Source: Alcaligenes sp. SDU_A2 (GTDB lineage: Bacteria; Pseudomonadota; Gammaproteobacteria; Burkholderiales; Burkholderiaceae_B). Taken from it: a stretch of DNA of 64,000 bases. The stretch covers positions 3,224,001 to 3,288,000 of the forward strand of contig NZ_CP151273.1 in NCBI RefSeq assembly GCF_038237375.1, written 5' to 3'. Below, piece after piece: positions 18,800 to 29,223 of the stretch. The number at the start of each line of letters is the position of its first letter. Position 1 is the stretch's first letter. The notes under the pieces were generated by a model. It ran no database searches, was not told the origin of the DNA, and saw nothing but the letters and a program-made list of their open reading frames with translations. The position numbers and the translations under genes are program-made.

Positions 18800-19587
18800 G
18801 CGAATCCTGTGCGCTGACCCCGGACATTCAAGCCATCTACGCCGCGCGCCCCAAAAACTGCAGCCAGGCCGAATGGCGTGCCCGGGTCAATCTGGCCGCC
18901 TGCTATCGCCTGGCGGCCAGGCAGGGCTGGGACGACATTATCTACACGCATATTTCGCTGCGCCTGCCCGGACGCGACGATGTGTTTCTGATCAATCCGT
19001 TCGGCCTGCGTTTTGACGAGATCTGCGCCTCCAATCTGCTGCTGATCGATCTGCAAGGCAAGGTCGTCGATGGCACAGACCGGCGCGCCAACCCCAGCGG
19101 TTTTGCCATACACGGCGCGGTTCACCGCGCCCGCAAGGACGCGCATTGCGTCATTCACCTGCACACCGATGCCACCATTGCCGTCTCGGCGCTGCAATGC
19201 GGCTTGCTGCCCTTGTCCCAGCACGCCATGCGTTTCTGGAACGATATTGCCTACCATGACTATGCGGGCCTGGCTTTTTCCCGGCAAGAACAGGAACAAC
19301 TGGTCTTGGAGCTGGGATCGCACCCGGCTATGCTGCTGCGCAATCATGGCAGCCTGACCTGCGGACGCACCGTGGCCGAAGCCTACATACTGATGGACAC
19401 ACTGGAGCGCGCCTGTCGCATCCAGCTCTCGGCCATGTCCACCGGCGCAGAGCTGCACGTGCCGGCCCCTGATGTATTGGCGCAAACACATCGCCAACTG
19501 CTGCCCGGCTCTCAGCCCGAAGGCTTGCTAGAATGGCCGGCCTTGCTGCGCCGGCTCCAGCAGTCCGACCCGGACTTCTGCCTTTAG
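18796..19587 (+). CDS. Class II aldolase/adducin family protein
   Basis: This 263-residue protein has the class II aldolase fold. The zinc ligands are visible as HLHTDATIAVSAL and the later NHGSLTCG; an earlier YTHISLR also carries a conserved His. It overlaps allA by four bases and is therefore co-translated with it. Family members include fuculose-phosphate aldolase, ribulose-5-phosphate epimerase and several decarboxylase-like enzymes. None of these activities is part of the known ureide route, so the job here is unassigned. It might act on a side product of ureide breakdown. Confidence 0.85.
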   Translation: MSESCALTPDIQAIYAARPKNCSQAEWRARVNLAACYRLAARQGWDDIIYTHISLRLPGRDDVFLINPFGLRFDEICASNLLLIDLQGKVVDGTDRRANPSGFAIHGAVHRARKDAHCVIHLHTDATIAVSALQCGLLPLSQHAMRFWNDIAYHDYAGLAFSRQEQEQLVLELGSHPAMLLRNHGSLTCGRTVAEAYILMDTLERACRIQLSAMSTGAELHVPAPDVLAQTHRQLLPGSQPEGLLEWPALLRRLQQSDPDFCL

Positions 19588-19611
19588 CAGCCCATACCAT
19601 ACGGAGCAACC

Positions 19612-19797
19612 ATGCCTACCATCAACGTACAACTGTTCGACGGCCGTCCTGTGGAAACTAAGCGCGCCCTGGCTCAAGCCTTGACCCAAGAGGCCTGTCG
19701 GGTACTGGGCTGCAGCCCGGAGGCGGTCGACATCGTCTTTACCGACATCAAGCGCGAAAACTGGGCAACGGCCGGCGTGCTGTGGTCCGACAAATAA
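19612..19797 (+). CDS. 4-oxalocrotonate tautomerase family protein
   Basis: This small protein of 61 residues begins MPTINVQLFDGR, giving the N-terminal Pro that is the catalytic base after Met removal. Length and fold pattern match the 4-OT subgroup. It lies 24 bases after the aldolase-family gene and ends the first ureide operon before a strong terminator. The substrate is unknown; a keto-enol tautomerisation of a ureide-derived oxo acid is possible. Confidence 0.85.
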   Translation: MPTINVQLFDGRPVETKRALAQALTQEACRVLGCSPEAVDIVFTDIKRENWATAGVLWSDK

Positions 19798-19820
19798 AAC
19801 GCCAAACACTGTCGTTCCAG

Positions 19821-19843
19821 GCGGCCCCACGGGGCCGCTTTTT
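19821..19843 (+). terminator. Rho-independent terminator
   Basis: The inverted repeat GCGGCCCC/GGGGCCGC (7 to 8 bp) lies at 19821-19838 and is followed by TTTTT. It ends the uraD-allA-aldolase-tautomerase unit. Confidence 0.85.
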
Positions 19844-20288
19844 ACTGCCCAGCCCATATAGACCGGCCCGCGTGGCACACAGAAATTCAAGCATCAAATA
19901 ACACAGTTCCATATCGCATGCTAGGTGGGCAATACCCCTATCCCGGCCTGCTCGGCGTCAGATACCGCATCTGGATGTCAATACTGTTACGACAGGCCCT
20001 GTTTTAGCGGGCTTATCTGAAAACAGCGCCAGAATGCCAAACGCTATACGCGTTTGCGTATTCCACTTATCAAGCCCCGCCTTCTTCCAGCCCTCTCCCC
20101 CATCCGATACCTTTATGCGTGCGCTGCCAGACATCGCCGCGCACACAGGCCGCAGCAGCATCGGATCACCCGCCAGAGCACAGGCACCCACACATCCGCG
20201 CTGTTAGCCCGGCCGACGCCGCCCTGGCGCACCGCACATGCAGCGCAACAGAGTCGGACGTCCATAACGTATTACTAAGGAGACCCTG
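19844..20288. other. Intergenic region upstream of the purine permease
   Basis: This stretch of about 445 bp has no credible gene. It holds a CTGTTTT/AAAACAG inverted repeat (19999-20005 and 20020-20026) that could be an operator. The permease ribosome-binding site AAGGAGA lies just before 20289. No clear promoter was identified. Confidence 0.4.
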
Positions 20289-21761
20289 ATGTCTGCGAAC
20301 CCTCAAGTCAGCCAGCCCGACCCATGCGGCGGCGTGGACGAGCGCCTGCCGCTCGGCCAGTTGGCAACCCTTGGCCTTCAGCATGTCATGGTGATGTACG
20401 CCGGTGCGGTCGCCGTGCCATTGATCATCGGTGCCGCACTGGGCCTGAGCAAAGAACAGATCGCCCTGCTGATCAATGCCGATCTGCTGTGCTGCGGCCT
20501 GATCACCATCATCCAGGCGCGCGGCATGGGCGTCTTCGGCATCCGCCTGCCTGTCATGATGGGTGTGTCCTTTGCCGCCGTCAGCCCTATGATCGCCATA
20601 GGCCTGGACCCCGAACTGGGTCTGACCGGCATTTTCGGTGCCACTATTCTGGCCGGTATCTTCAGCATCCTGATCGCGCCGGTCTTTAGCCGCATGATGG
20701 GACTGTTCCCGCCCGTGGTGACCGGCATCATCATCACTGTCATCGGCATTACGCTGATGCGCGTCGGCCTGGACTGGGTGGGCGGGGGCAAGCCCCAGAT
20801 TCTGGATACCGCCACCGGCCAGATGATTGCCAACCCCGACTATGGCTCGCTGGAAAACCTGGCCATTGCCATGACGGTCTTAACCATCATCCTGGTGATT
20901 ACCAAGTTTGCCCGTGGCTTTCTGGCCAATGTGGCCGTGCTGATTGGACTGCTGGCCGGTTTCTTCATTTCCCTGGGTCTGGGACGCATCAGCTTTGCCG
21001 GGCTGGATCAGGCAAGCTGGTTTGCCGTGGTCACTCCTTTCGAGTTCGGCGTGCCCACCTTTAGCTGGGGGCTGCTCGGTGCCGCCGCTGTGCTCTCGCT
21101 GATCATGGTGGTGATCATGGTGGAGTCGCTGGGCATGTTTCTGGCCCTGGGCTCGATCTGTGGCCGCCCGCCCAGCCGCGAAGACCTGGTGCGGGGCTTG
21201 CGCACCGATGGCCTGGGCACACTGGTGGGCGGCATCATGAACACCTTCCCGCACAGCTCCTTCTCGCAAAACGTAGGACTGGTTAGCGTAACCGGCGTGC
21301 GCAGCCGCTGGGTTTGCGTCATGGGCGGCGTATTCCTGATGGCTCTGGGCCTGTTTCCAAAAATGGCTTTCGTCGTCGCCTCTATTCCCAACTATGTCCT
21401 GGGTGGTGCCGGCATTGTAATGTTCGGCATGGTGGCGGCCACCGGCATCAAAATCCTGATGTCGGCCAATCTGAACCGCAACCGCTACAACCCATACATC
21501 ATCGCCATCAGCCTGGGCTTTGGCATGATTCCCCTGGTCGCCGAGCACCTGCTGGACAAGATGCCCGCCGCCTTGGCTCCCCTGCTGCACAGCGGCATTT
21601 TGCTGGCAGCCGTATCAGCTATTGTCCTGAACCTGTTCTTTAACGGCATAGAAAAATTTGCAGGCCAGAGCCACGAGGTGCAATCCACCGCTGCCGAAGC
21701 CCAAAAGCAGGAAAACACACAAACCGCCGACAAAGAGCGCAGACTCGCCTCGCAACACTGA
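20289..21761 (+). CDS. NCS2-family purine (urate/xanthine) permease
   Basis: This polytopic inner-membrane symporter has 490 residues and about 14 membrane segments, belonging to the nucleobase:cation symporter-2 family. The NCS2 signature region is clear as NTFPHSSFSQNVGLVSVTG, including the QNxG motif. The N-terminal half has GIRLPVMMGVSFAAVSPM. Position among ureide genes points to urate or xanthine as cargo. The long cytoplasmic tail is hydrophilic. An 11-bp-stem terminator follows. Confidence 0.92.
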   Translation: MSANPQVSQPDPCGGVDERLPLGQLATLGLQHVMVMYAGAVAVPLIIGAALGLSKEQIALLINADLLCCGLITIIQARGMGVFGIRLPVMMGVSFAAVSPMIAIGLDPELGLTGIFGATILAGIFSILIAPVFSRMMGLFPPVVTGIIITVIGITLMRVGLDWVGGGKPQILDTATGQMIANPDYGSLENLAIAMTVLTIILVITKFARGFLANVAVLIGLLAGFFISLGLGRISFAGLDQASWFAVVTPFEFGVPTFSWGLLGAAAVLSLIMVVIMVESLGMFLALGSICGRPPSREDLVRGLRTDGLGTLVGGIMNTFPHSSFSQNVGLVSVTGVRSRWVCVMGGVFLMALGLFPKMAFVVASIPNYVLGGAGIVMFGMVAATGIKILMSANLNRNRYNPYIIAISLGFGMIPLVAEHLLDKMPAALAPLLHSGILLAAVSAIVLNLFFNGIEKFAGQSHEVQSTAAEAQKQENTQTADKERRLASQH

Positions 21762-21775
21762 TTCGTCTTACCCAT

Positions 21776-21807
21776 AAGGCCGCCTGGACTCAGGCGGCCT
21801 TCGTTTT
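21776..21807 (+). terminator. Rho-independent terminator
   Basis: A perfect 11-bp stem (AAGGCCGCCTG/CAGGCGGCCTT) with loop GACT at 21776-21801 is followed by CGTTTT. It ends the permease transcript. Confidence 0.85.
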
Positions 21808-21821
21808 GCTCTGCGCAGTCC

Positions 21822-21835
21822 ATACTAAAAAGTAT
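21822..21835. promoter_or_regulatory. Candidate regulator-binding site upstream of porin gene
   Basis: The inverted repeat ATACT-N4-AGTAT is followed by CGA. A near copy, ATACT-N3-AGTATCGA, lies at 23826-23838 in front of the LysR gene. The pairing suggests one regulator binds both, although spacing differs by one base. Confidence 0.4.
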
Positions 21836-21954
21836 CGACCACCCTATATGTAAATAAAAAACACAAAAAACTACAGGAAAATTCAATACCTGTGTCCAAC
21901 ACACCGGGCGTCAGACCCTGGACACGCTATCAAGCACATTGAAGAGGAGACATC

Positions 21955-22827
21955 ATGAAACACCCGCACTGCGCTGTGCTGGTTTGCACGGCGCTGGCCG
22001 CCATCCCGGCTACACCTGCCCTTGCCGCCACCTGGAGCGACACCTTTCTGGCTTACCGATATAGCTCGGCCTATACCGAGCCGATGAACCCGCGCGATAT
22101 CGAAAAGCATATCCTGAGCCTGACGCACGTCAGCGGCTATAGCCTGGGGCAGAATTTCTTCAACCTGGACATCTTGCAGTCGGACCGCCACGACCCATCC
22201 AACGGCAGCAAAAACAATGGGGCGACCGAGTTCTACGCCACCTACCGGCACCAGTTGTCGCTAGGGAAAACCTTGGACAAAGACGTGTCTTTCGGCCCTG
22301 TCAAAGACGTGGCGATTACCGCCGGATTCGATCTGAACACCAAGAACACCGCCTTTGCCCCACGCAAGCGTCTGCTGGTGGTCGGCCCCACGTTCAAGTT
22401 CGATGTCCCCAAGGGATTTGTAGACCTGAGCCTGCTGTACGGCAAAGAATGGAATCATTGCGGCCTGGGCTCGCCCGCCTGCCCGGACAGCAAGATCTCC
22501 TTTGCCCCCCAGTTCATGGCCAGTCTGACCTGGAACCTCCCCTTCGATGCCGGCGCGGTGCCGCTGAAATTCCAGGGCTTTGCCAACTACAACGGCCCCA
22601 AAGGCAAGGACTACGCCGGCATCAGCACCAAATCCGAAGTGCTGGTGCGCACCTCGCTCATGGCCGACGTGGGCAAACTGGCCTTCGACAAAAAGAACAC
22701 CTTATGGGTGGGTATAGGCTACGAATACTGGCACAACAAGTTCGGCAACCGTTACATGGCCAATGGCAACGTCAAGCCCGGCATCAAGACCAGCGCGCCG
22801 ACCGTCCAGGTCGAATGGCACTTCTGA
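21955..22827 (+). CDS. Tsx-like outer-membrane nucleoside channel
   Basis: This 290-residue protein has a signal peptide (residues 1-24, cleavage after TPALA) and alternating beta-strand character to the end. It finishes with Phe (VEWHF) as outer-membrane barrels do. The mature N-terminus TWSDTFLAYRYSSAYTEP is typical of Tsx/nucleoside-binding outer-membrane proteins. It lies between the purine permease and the glyoxylate genes, so uptake of purines, nucleosides or ureides across the outer membrane is the likely role. A good ribosome-binding site (GAGGAGA) precedes the ATG. Confidence 0.85.
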   Translation: MKHPHCAVLVCTALAAIPATPALAATWSDTFLAYRYSSAYTEPMNPRDIEKHILSLTHVSGYSLGQNFFNLDILQSDRHDPSNGSKNNGATEFYATYRHQLSLGKTLDKDVSFGPVKDVAITAGFDLNTKNTAFAPRKRLLVVGPTFKFDVPKGFVDLSLLYGKEWNHCGLGSPACPDSKISFAPQFMASLTWNLPFDAGAVPLKFQGFANYNGPKGKDYAGISTKSEVLVRTSLMADVGKLAFDKKNTLWVGIGYEYWHNKFGNRYMANGNVKPGIKTSAPTVQVEWHF

Positions 22828-22847
22828 TCGCTGTCGCCTGACGGCAG

Positions 22848-22879
22848 ACAACCGCTCTTCCGAGCGGTTGTTTGTCTTT
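22848..22879 (+). terminator. Rho-independent terminator
   Basis: A perfect 10-bp stem (ACAACCGCTC/GAGCGGTTGT) with a TTCC loop at 22848-22871 is followed by TTGTCTTT. It ends the porin transcript, facing the converging LysR gene. Confidence 0.85.
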
Positions 22880-22904
22880 CATAGTTCAGCGACGCAACAC
22901 AGAG

Positions 22905-23822
22905 TCAGAACTGCACTTCCCCATCCCAATACCCAGGCGTGTTGTAGATAGCGCGCAAGTAGTCGATAAAGCGGCGTACCTTGGCCGGCAAATAACGCTG
23001 CTGCTGATATACCGCCTGAATGTCGTAGCTAGGAGCCTCGAAATCGGTCAGCACAGTGACCAATTCGCCGCGCTTGAGCTCGGGTTGGATCTCCCACGTG
23101 GAGCGCCAGCCTATCCCCCATCCCTGCTTGACCCAGTTAAACAACAATTCGCCATCGTTGCAGTCCAAGTCGCCATCCACCCGCACCGCCAAGGGCTTGC
23201 CGTCGCGCATAAATGTCCAGCCCCGTTGCTGACCGCCTTGCAAATTGAAGGCCAGGCAATTGTGGCGCGCCAGATCTTCGGGAACGCGCGGCACGCCATA
23301 GCGCTCGAAGTACGCGGGCGTGCCGCACACCACGCGCCGATTGGGATACAAACGCACCGCCACGTAATTAGGGTCGGTGACTTCGCCGATGCGCAAAGCC
23401 ATGTCGTATCCCTCGCGCACCAGATCGACCACGCTATCGGTAAAGTTGAACGACAGCTTCAGTTCCGGATAGCGCTTCTTGAATGCGATGGCGTGCGGTG
23501 CCACATGGCGGCGACCGAACGCAGCCGGCGCGGACACCACCAGATGCCCGCGCACCACTTTGCGCTGCGCGCTGATACTGGCTTCGGCTTCGTCAAAGTC
23601 CTTCAGTATCTGTTTGCACTGCTCCAAAAACTGCTCACCCAGATCGGTCAGAGTCAGCCCACGCGTAGAACGGTGCATCAAGCGCACGCCCAGCCTTTTT
23701 TCAAGCGCATCCAAACGCCTGCCCATGACGACGGGCGTCACGCCTTCGACGACAGAAGCTGCCGCAAAACTGCCTTTTTCAGCGACCAAGGCGAAGCTTC
23801 GGATTTCGGTATAACGGCTCAT
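22905..23822 (-). CDS. LysR-family transcriptional regulator, probable gcl-operon regulator
   Basis: This 305-residue LysR-type regulator has the helix-turn-helix at about 1-60 ([21 protein letters not shown]) and an effector domain containing [16 protein letters not shown]. It belongs to the CrgA/DmlR-like branch. It is divergent from gcl. A candidate operator (ATACT-CCA-AGTAT) lies four bases before its own start codon, which would allow autoregulation together with control of the gcl operon. Confidence 0.88.
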   Translation of the reverse strand: MSRYTEIRSFALVAEKGSFAAASVVEGVTPVVMGRRLDALEKRLGVRLMHRSTRGLTLTDLGEQFLEQCKQILKDFDEAEASISAQRKVVRGHLVVSAPAAFGRRHVAPHAIAFKKRYPELKLSFNFTDSVVDLVREGYDMALRIGEVTDPNYVAVRLYPNRRVVCGTPAYFERYGVPRVPEDLARHNCLAFNLQGGQQRGWTFMRDGKPLAVRVDGDLDCNDGELLFNWVKQGWGIGWRSTWEIQPELKRGELVTVLTDFEAPSYDIQAVYQQQRYLPAKVRRFIDYLRAIYNTPGYWDGEVQF

Positions 23823-23825
23823 TCA

Positions 23826-23838
23826 ATACTCCAAGTAT
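23826..23838. promoter_or_regulatory. Candidate LysR operator in the LysR-gcl intergenic region
   Basis: The inverted repeat ATACT-CCA-AGTAT, followed by CGA, sits directly upstream of the LysR start. It resembles the element at 21822-21835 upstream of the porin gene. It is inferred to be bound by this LysR protein. Confidence 0.4.
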
Positions 23839-23932
23839 CGATAGAAGCAATCGTACCACCAATTCAAAGCAACCCCACTGCTCCTTATTATCGAGTCATA
23901 CATTTCGTCAACAGATGAACGAGGAGACATCA

Positions 23933-25708
<1,776 letters not shown>

Positions 25709-25734
25709 TTGTTGATTTAAAACGGAGTACCGAC

Positions 25735-26514
25735 ATGCCAAAATTTGCCGCCAACCTGACCATGCTGTTCAACGAGCACGACTTCCTGGATCGTTTCCAG
25801 GCAGCGGCCGACGCCGGCTTCAAAGGTGTGGAGTATCTGTTCCCCTACGCCTACGACAAACAGCAACTGGCCGAACAACTGCAGAAAAACGGCCTGATCC
25901 AGGTTCTGCACAACTTGCCGGCAGGCGACTGGGATGGCGGTGAACGCGGCATCGCGGTGCTTCCTGAACGCGTGGGCGAATTTCAGGACGGCGTAGGCCG
26001 GGCCATCGAATACGCGACGGCCCTGGGCTGCAAGCAAGTCAACTGCCTGGCTGGCAAAGTACCGGCCGGACTGGATACGGATACTGCCCACCGCACCTTC
26101 GTCGACAATCTTCAGTTTGCCGCCGGCAAATTGAAAGAAGCCGGCATACGCCTTCTGGTCGAGCCCATCAACACCTACGATATTCCGGGCTTTTACCTGA
26201 ATCGCACCGAACAGGCGGCAGCCCTACTGCAAGACGTAGGCTCGGACAACCTGTTCATCCAGTACGACATCTACCATGCGCAGCGCCAGGAAGGCGAACT
26301 GGCCAATACCATCAAGAAGCACTTGGACAAGATTGCGCACATCCAGCTGGCCGATAATCCCGGCCGCAACGAACCGGGCACCGGCGAAATCAATTACGCC
26401 TGGCTGTTCAAACACATCGACGCGACCGGCTACGACGGCTGGATAGGCTGCGAATACAAGCCGGCAGGCCTGACAAAGGACGGCCTGGGCTGGATTCAGG
26501 CCCTGAGCGCCTGA
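25735..26514 (+). CDS. hyi: Hydroxypyruvate isomerase
   Basis: This enzyme interconverts hydroxypyruvate and tartronate semialdehyde. It is a TIM-barrel protein of the xylose-isomerase-like superfamily with 259 residues. Visible motifs include MLFNEHDFLDRF near the N-terminus, the metal-ligand region LLVEPINTYDIPG and FIQYDIYHAQR, and IGCEYKP near the end. It lies 26 bases after gcl and 41 before glxR, the order found in many glyoxylate operons. Confidence 0.95.
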   Translation: MPKFAANLTMLFNEHDFLDRFQAAADAGFKGVEYLFPYAYDKQQLAEQLQKNGLIQVLHNLPAGDWDGGERGIAVLPERVGEFQDGVGRAIEYATALGCKQVNCLAGKVPAGLDTDTAHRTFVDNLQFAAGKLKEAGIRLLVEPINTYDIPGFYLNRTEQAAALLQDVGSDNLFIQYDIYHAQRQEGELANTIKKHLDKIAHIQLADNPGRNEPGTGEINYAWLFKHIDATGYDGWIGCEYKPAGLTKDGLGWIQALSA

Positions 26515-26555
26515 ACGCCCTGCTGACTGCACACCAATAACTAGGAGATTCCACA

Positions 26556-27440
26556 ATGGCAAAAATCGGTTTCATCGGTCTGGGCATCATGGGTGCCCCC
26601 ATGGCAATCAATCTGATCAAAGGCGGCCATGAACTGTTCGCCTACACCCGCGGCAAGGTGCCCCAAAGCGTCAGCGACGCCGGTGCCACCCTTTGCAAGA
26701 ATGGCGCGGATGTTGCCCGCCAGGCCGACATCATCATTACCATGGTGCCCGACACCCCTCACGTGCAGGATGCCCTGTTCGGCGAGAACGGCGTGGCCGC
26801 CGGCTTGTCCAAAGGCAAGATCGTGGTGGATATGAGCTCCATTTCCCCAGTGGCCACCAAAGACTTCGCACAACGCATTGTGGAGCAAGGCGGCGAATAT
26901 CTGGATGCCCCCGTATCGGGCGGCGAAGTCGGTGCCAAGGCTGGTTCCCTGACTATCATGGTCGGCGGAAAGCAAGAAATCTTCGATACGGTCAAACCCT
27001 TGTTCGACCTGATGGGCAAGAACATCACGCTGGTGGGCGGCTACGGCGATGGCCAGATCACCAAGGTGGCCAATCAGATCATCGTGGCCTTGACCATCGA
27101 AGCCGTGGGCGAAGCCTTGCTGCTGGCCTCCAAGGCTGGCGCGGATGCGGCCAAGGTACGCGAAGCGCTGATGGGCGGTTTTGCCAACTCCCGTATTCTG
27201 GAAGTACACGGCGAACGCATGGTCAAACGCACTTTCGACCCCGGTTTCCGCATTGAGCTGCACCAGAAAGACCTGAACCTGGCGCTGACCACGGCCCGCC
27301 AGTTGGGTGTGGCCCTGCCCAGCACCGCTGTCGCCCAGGAGCTGTTCAATACCTGCGCGGCCCACGGTGGCGCAGGTCAGGATCACTCCGCGCTAGTGCG
27401 CGCCCTGGAAATCATGGCCAACTACGAAATCGGCCAGTAA
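26556..27440 (+). CDS. glxR: 2-hydroxy-3-oxopropionate (tartronate semialdehyde) reductase
   Basis: This NAD(P)H enzyme reduces tartronate semialdehyde to D-glycerate. It has 294 residues and belongs to the 3-hydroxyisobutyrate dehydrogenase family. The N-terminal Rossmann motif is FIGLGIMGAPMA. The substrate motif is DAPVSGGEVGAKAGSL, and the catalytic Lys lies in GDGQITKVANQI. A ribosome-binding site (TAGGAGA) precedes the ATG. It follows hyi and supplies glycerate to the next gene product. Confidence 0.95.
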   Translation: MAKIGFIGLGIMGAPMAINLIKGGHELFAYTRGKVPQSVSDAGATLCKNGADVARQADIIITMVPDTPHVQDALFGENGVAAGLSKGKIVVDMSSISPVATKDFAQRIVEQGGEYLDAPVSGGEVGAKAGSLTIMVGGKQEIFDTVKPLFDLMGKNITLVGGYGDGQITKVANQIIVALTIEAVGEALLLASKAGADAAKVREALMGGFANSRILEVHGERMVKRTFDPGFRIELHQKDLNLALTTARQLGVALPSTAVAQELFNTCAAHGGAGQDHSALVRALEIMANYEIGQ

Positions 27441-27500
27441 GAGCCGTGCTGCGGCGGGCAGCCTATCGCCCGCCGCCCATGCCGTCACCCAGGAATAGCC

Positions 27501-28787
27501 ATGAAAATAGAGCCCCAAGACCTGCTCCACAAAATGTTCCAGGCCGCCGTCAACGCGGCCCAACCCGAACACTGCATCCCCCCCTATCTGCCACCGCCCC
27601 CAAAAGGGCGCACCATCGTAATCGGCGCGGGCAAAGCCTCGGCCGCAATGGCACAGGCACTGGAGCGACACTGGGCGCACGGCCCCGTCAGCGGCGTCGT
27701 GGTGACTCGCTACGGCTACAGCGTACCCTGCGAGCACATCAAAATCCTGGAAGCGGCTCACCCTGTCCCCGATCAGGCCGGTGAACAAGCCGCGCACGAC
27801 ATCCTGCGCACGGTCAGCGGATTGAACGAGGACGACCTGGTGATCTGCCTGATCTCCGGCGGCGGCTCCTCTTTGCTACCCCTGGCGGCCGAAGGAATCA
27901 CCCTGGCCGACAAACAGGCCATCAACAAAGCCTTGCTGAAATCGGGCGCGTCCATCGGCGAGATGAACTGCGTGCGACGCCACCTGTCCGCCATCAAAGG
28001 TGGGCGCCTGGCCGCCGCCTGCGCTCCGGCCCGTGTGCTGAACCTGCTGATTTCCGATGTGCCCGGCGACAAACCTATGGATATCGCCTCCGGTCCCACC
28101 GTGGCCGACCCAAGCACCTGCGAACAAGCCCTGGAAATCATCGACCGATATGGCATCGATATCCCGCCGGCTGCGCGCACGCTGCTGCAAACCGGTACAG
28201 GCGAAACAATCAAGCCTGATGATCCTCGCCTGGCCCGGGTCACCACTCATCTGGTCGCCACTCCCCAACTGGCCCTGCTGGCCGCGGCCCGGGTGGCCGA
28301 AGCCGCAGGCGTGCGTCCCGTGCTGCTGGGCGACAGTATCGAAGGCGAAGCCCGCGACGTGGGCAAGGTCATGGCGGGCATCGCCTTGAGCACTGCCCGG
28401 CACGGACAGCCAGCCCACGCCCCTTGCGTGCTACTATCCGGCGGCGAGACTACGGTAACCCTGCACGGCCAAGGCCGCGGCGGGCGGAACGTAGAGTTCC
28501 TGCTTTCCGCCGCCTTGGCGCTGGACGGGGCACCCGGCATCTACGGCCTGGCCGGTGACACTGACGGTGTCGACGGACAAGAAGAGATTGCCGGCGCATT
28601 TTGCAGTCCCGATACGCTGGAACGCGCATGGAGCAAGGGGATACACCCACGCGAGAGCCTGGATAACAATGACGGCCACGGGTTTTTCGAGGCCTTGGAC
28701 GACTCCCTGGTCACCGGTCCGACCCTGACCAACGTCAACGATTTTCGCGCCATCCTGGTCGTATCCCCCGATTTGTCTATTACTTAA
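27501..28787 (+). CDS. ttuD: Glycerate 2-kinase, MOFRL family
   Basis: This kinase phosphorylates D-glycerate at C2, giving 2-phosphoglycerate. It has 428 residues with the N-terminal DUF4147 domain (IVIGAGKASAAMA, CLISGGGSSLLPLP-like CLISGGGSSLLPLA) and the C-terminal MOFRL domain (LSGGETTVTLHGQGRGGRN). This family is the GckA/TtuD class, unrelated to GlxK. The 2-phosphoglycerate enters glycolysis directly at enolase, and the pyruvate kinase at 29224 can then finish the route. Confidence 0.92.
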   Translation: MKIEPQDLLHKMFQAAVNAAQPEHCIPPYLPPPPKGRTIVIGAGKASAAMAQALERHWAHGPVSGVVVTRYGYSVPCEHIKILEAAHPVPDQAGEQAAHDILRTVSGLNEDDLVICLISGGGSSLLPLAAEGITLADKQAINKALLKSGASIGEMNCVRRHLSAIKGGRLAAACAPARVLNLLISDVPGDKPMDIASGPTVADPSTCEQALEIIDRYGIDIPPAARTLLQTGTGETIKPDDPRLARVTTHLVATPQLALLAAARVAEAAGVRPVLLGDSIEGEARDVGKVMAGIALSTARHGQPAHAPCVLLSGGETTVTLHGQGRGGRNVEFLLSAALALDGAPGIYGLAGDTDGVDGQEEIAGAFCSPDTLERAWSKGIHPRESLDNNDGHGFFEALDDSLVTGPTLTNVNDFRAILVVSPDLSIT

Positions 28788-28797
28788 AGGAATGAAC

Positions 28798-29199
28798 GTG
28801 AGAAATACCAAAGCACTGACACTGGATGACGTCAAACGCATCGCCGCTGCCGCCGAAGCTGAAGCCCTGAAGAACAATTGGGCTGTCAGCATCGCGATCT
28901 GCGACGCGGGCGGTCACGCTCTCTGGCTGCAGCGCATGGACGGCGCCCCCACGATGAGCGCCACGGTCGCCCCTGGCAAGGCCCACGCCTCGGCCATCAG
29001 CGGCAAGCCCAGCAAGGTTTTTGAAGATATGGTCAACAACGGCCGCTACGCCGCTCTGGCCATGCCCTTGTCCCCCTTGGAAGGCGGTGAACCCATTGTG
29101 ATCGACGGTCAGGTCATCGGCGCTGTCGGCGTATCGGGCGTAAAGGCGGCTGAAGACGCCCAGATTGCCCGCGCCGGCATTGCCGCTTTGACCGACTAA
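28798..29199 (+). CDS. GlcG/HbpS-family (DUF336) protein
   Basis: This 133-residue protein of the GlcG/HbpS family contains the typical SIAICDAGGHALWLQRMDG block and the C-terminal IDGQVIGAVGVSG. Members occur in glycolate and glyoxylate operons and some bind heme; the function is not settled. The GTG at 28798 is preferred because AAGGA lies exactly six bases upstream. The ATG at 28792 touches that ribosome-binding site and is unlikely. It sits between glycerate kinase and pyruvate kinase in the operon. Confidence 0.85.
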   Translation: MRNTKALTLDDVKRIAAAAEAEALKNNWAVSIAICDAGGHALWLQRMDGAPTMSATVAPGKAHASAISGKPSKVFEDMVNNGRYAALAMPLSPLEGGEPIVIDGQVIGAVGVSGVKAAEDAQIARAGIAALTD

Positions 29200-29223
29200 C
29201 CTGCGTTCTCCAAGGACAACACC

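Noticed and set aside
20054-20278. Plus-strand frame of 74 residues upstream of the purine permease
   Set aside because: Its composition (many Arg, Pro, His, Thr) is that of a random GC-rich frame, and it has no clear ribosome-binding site.
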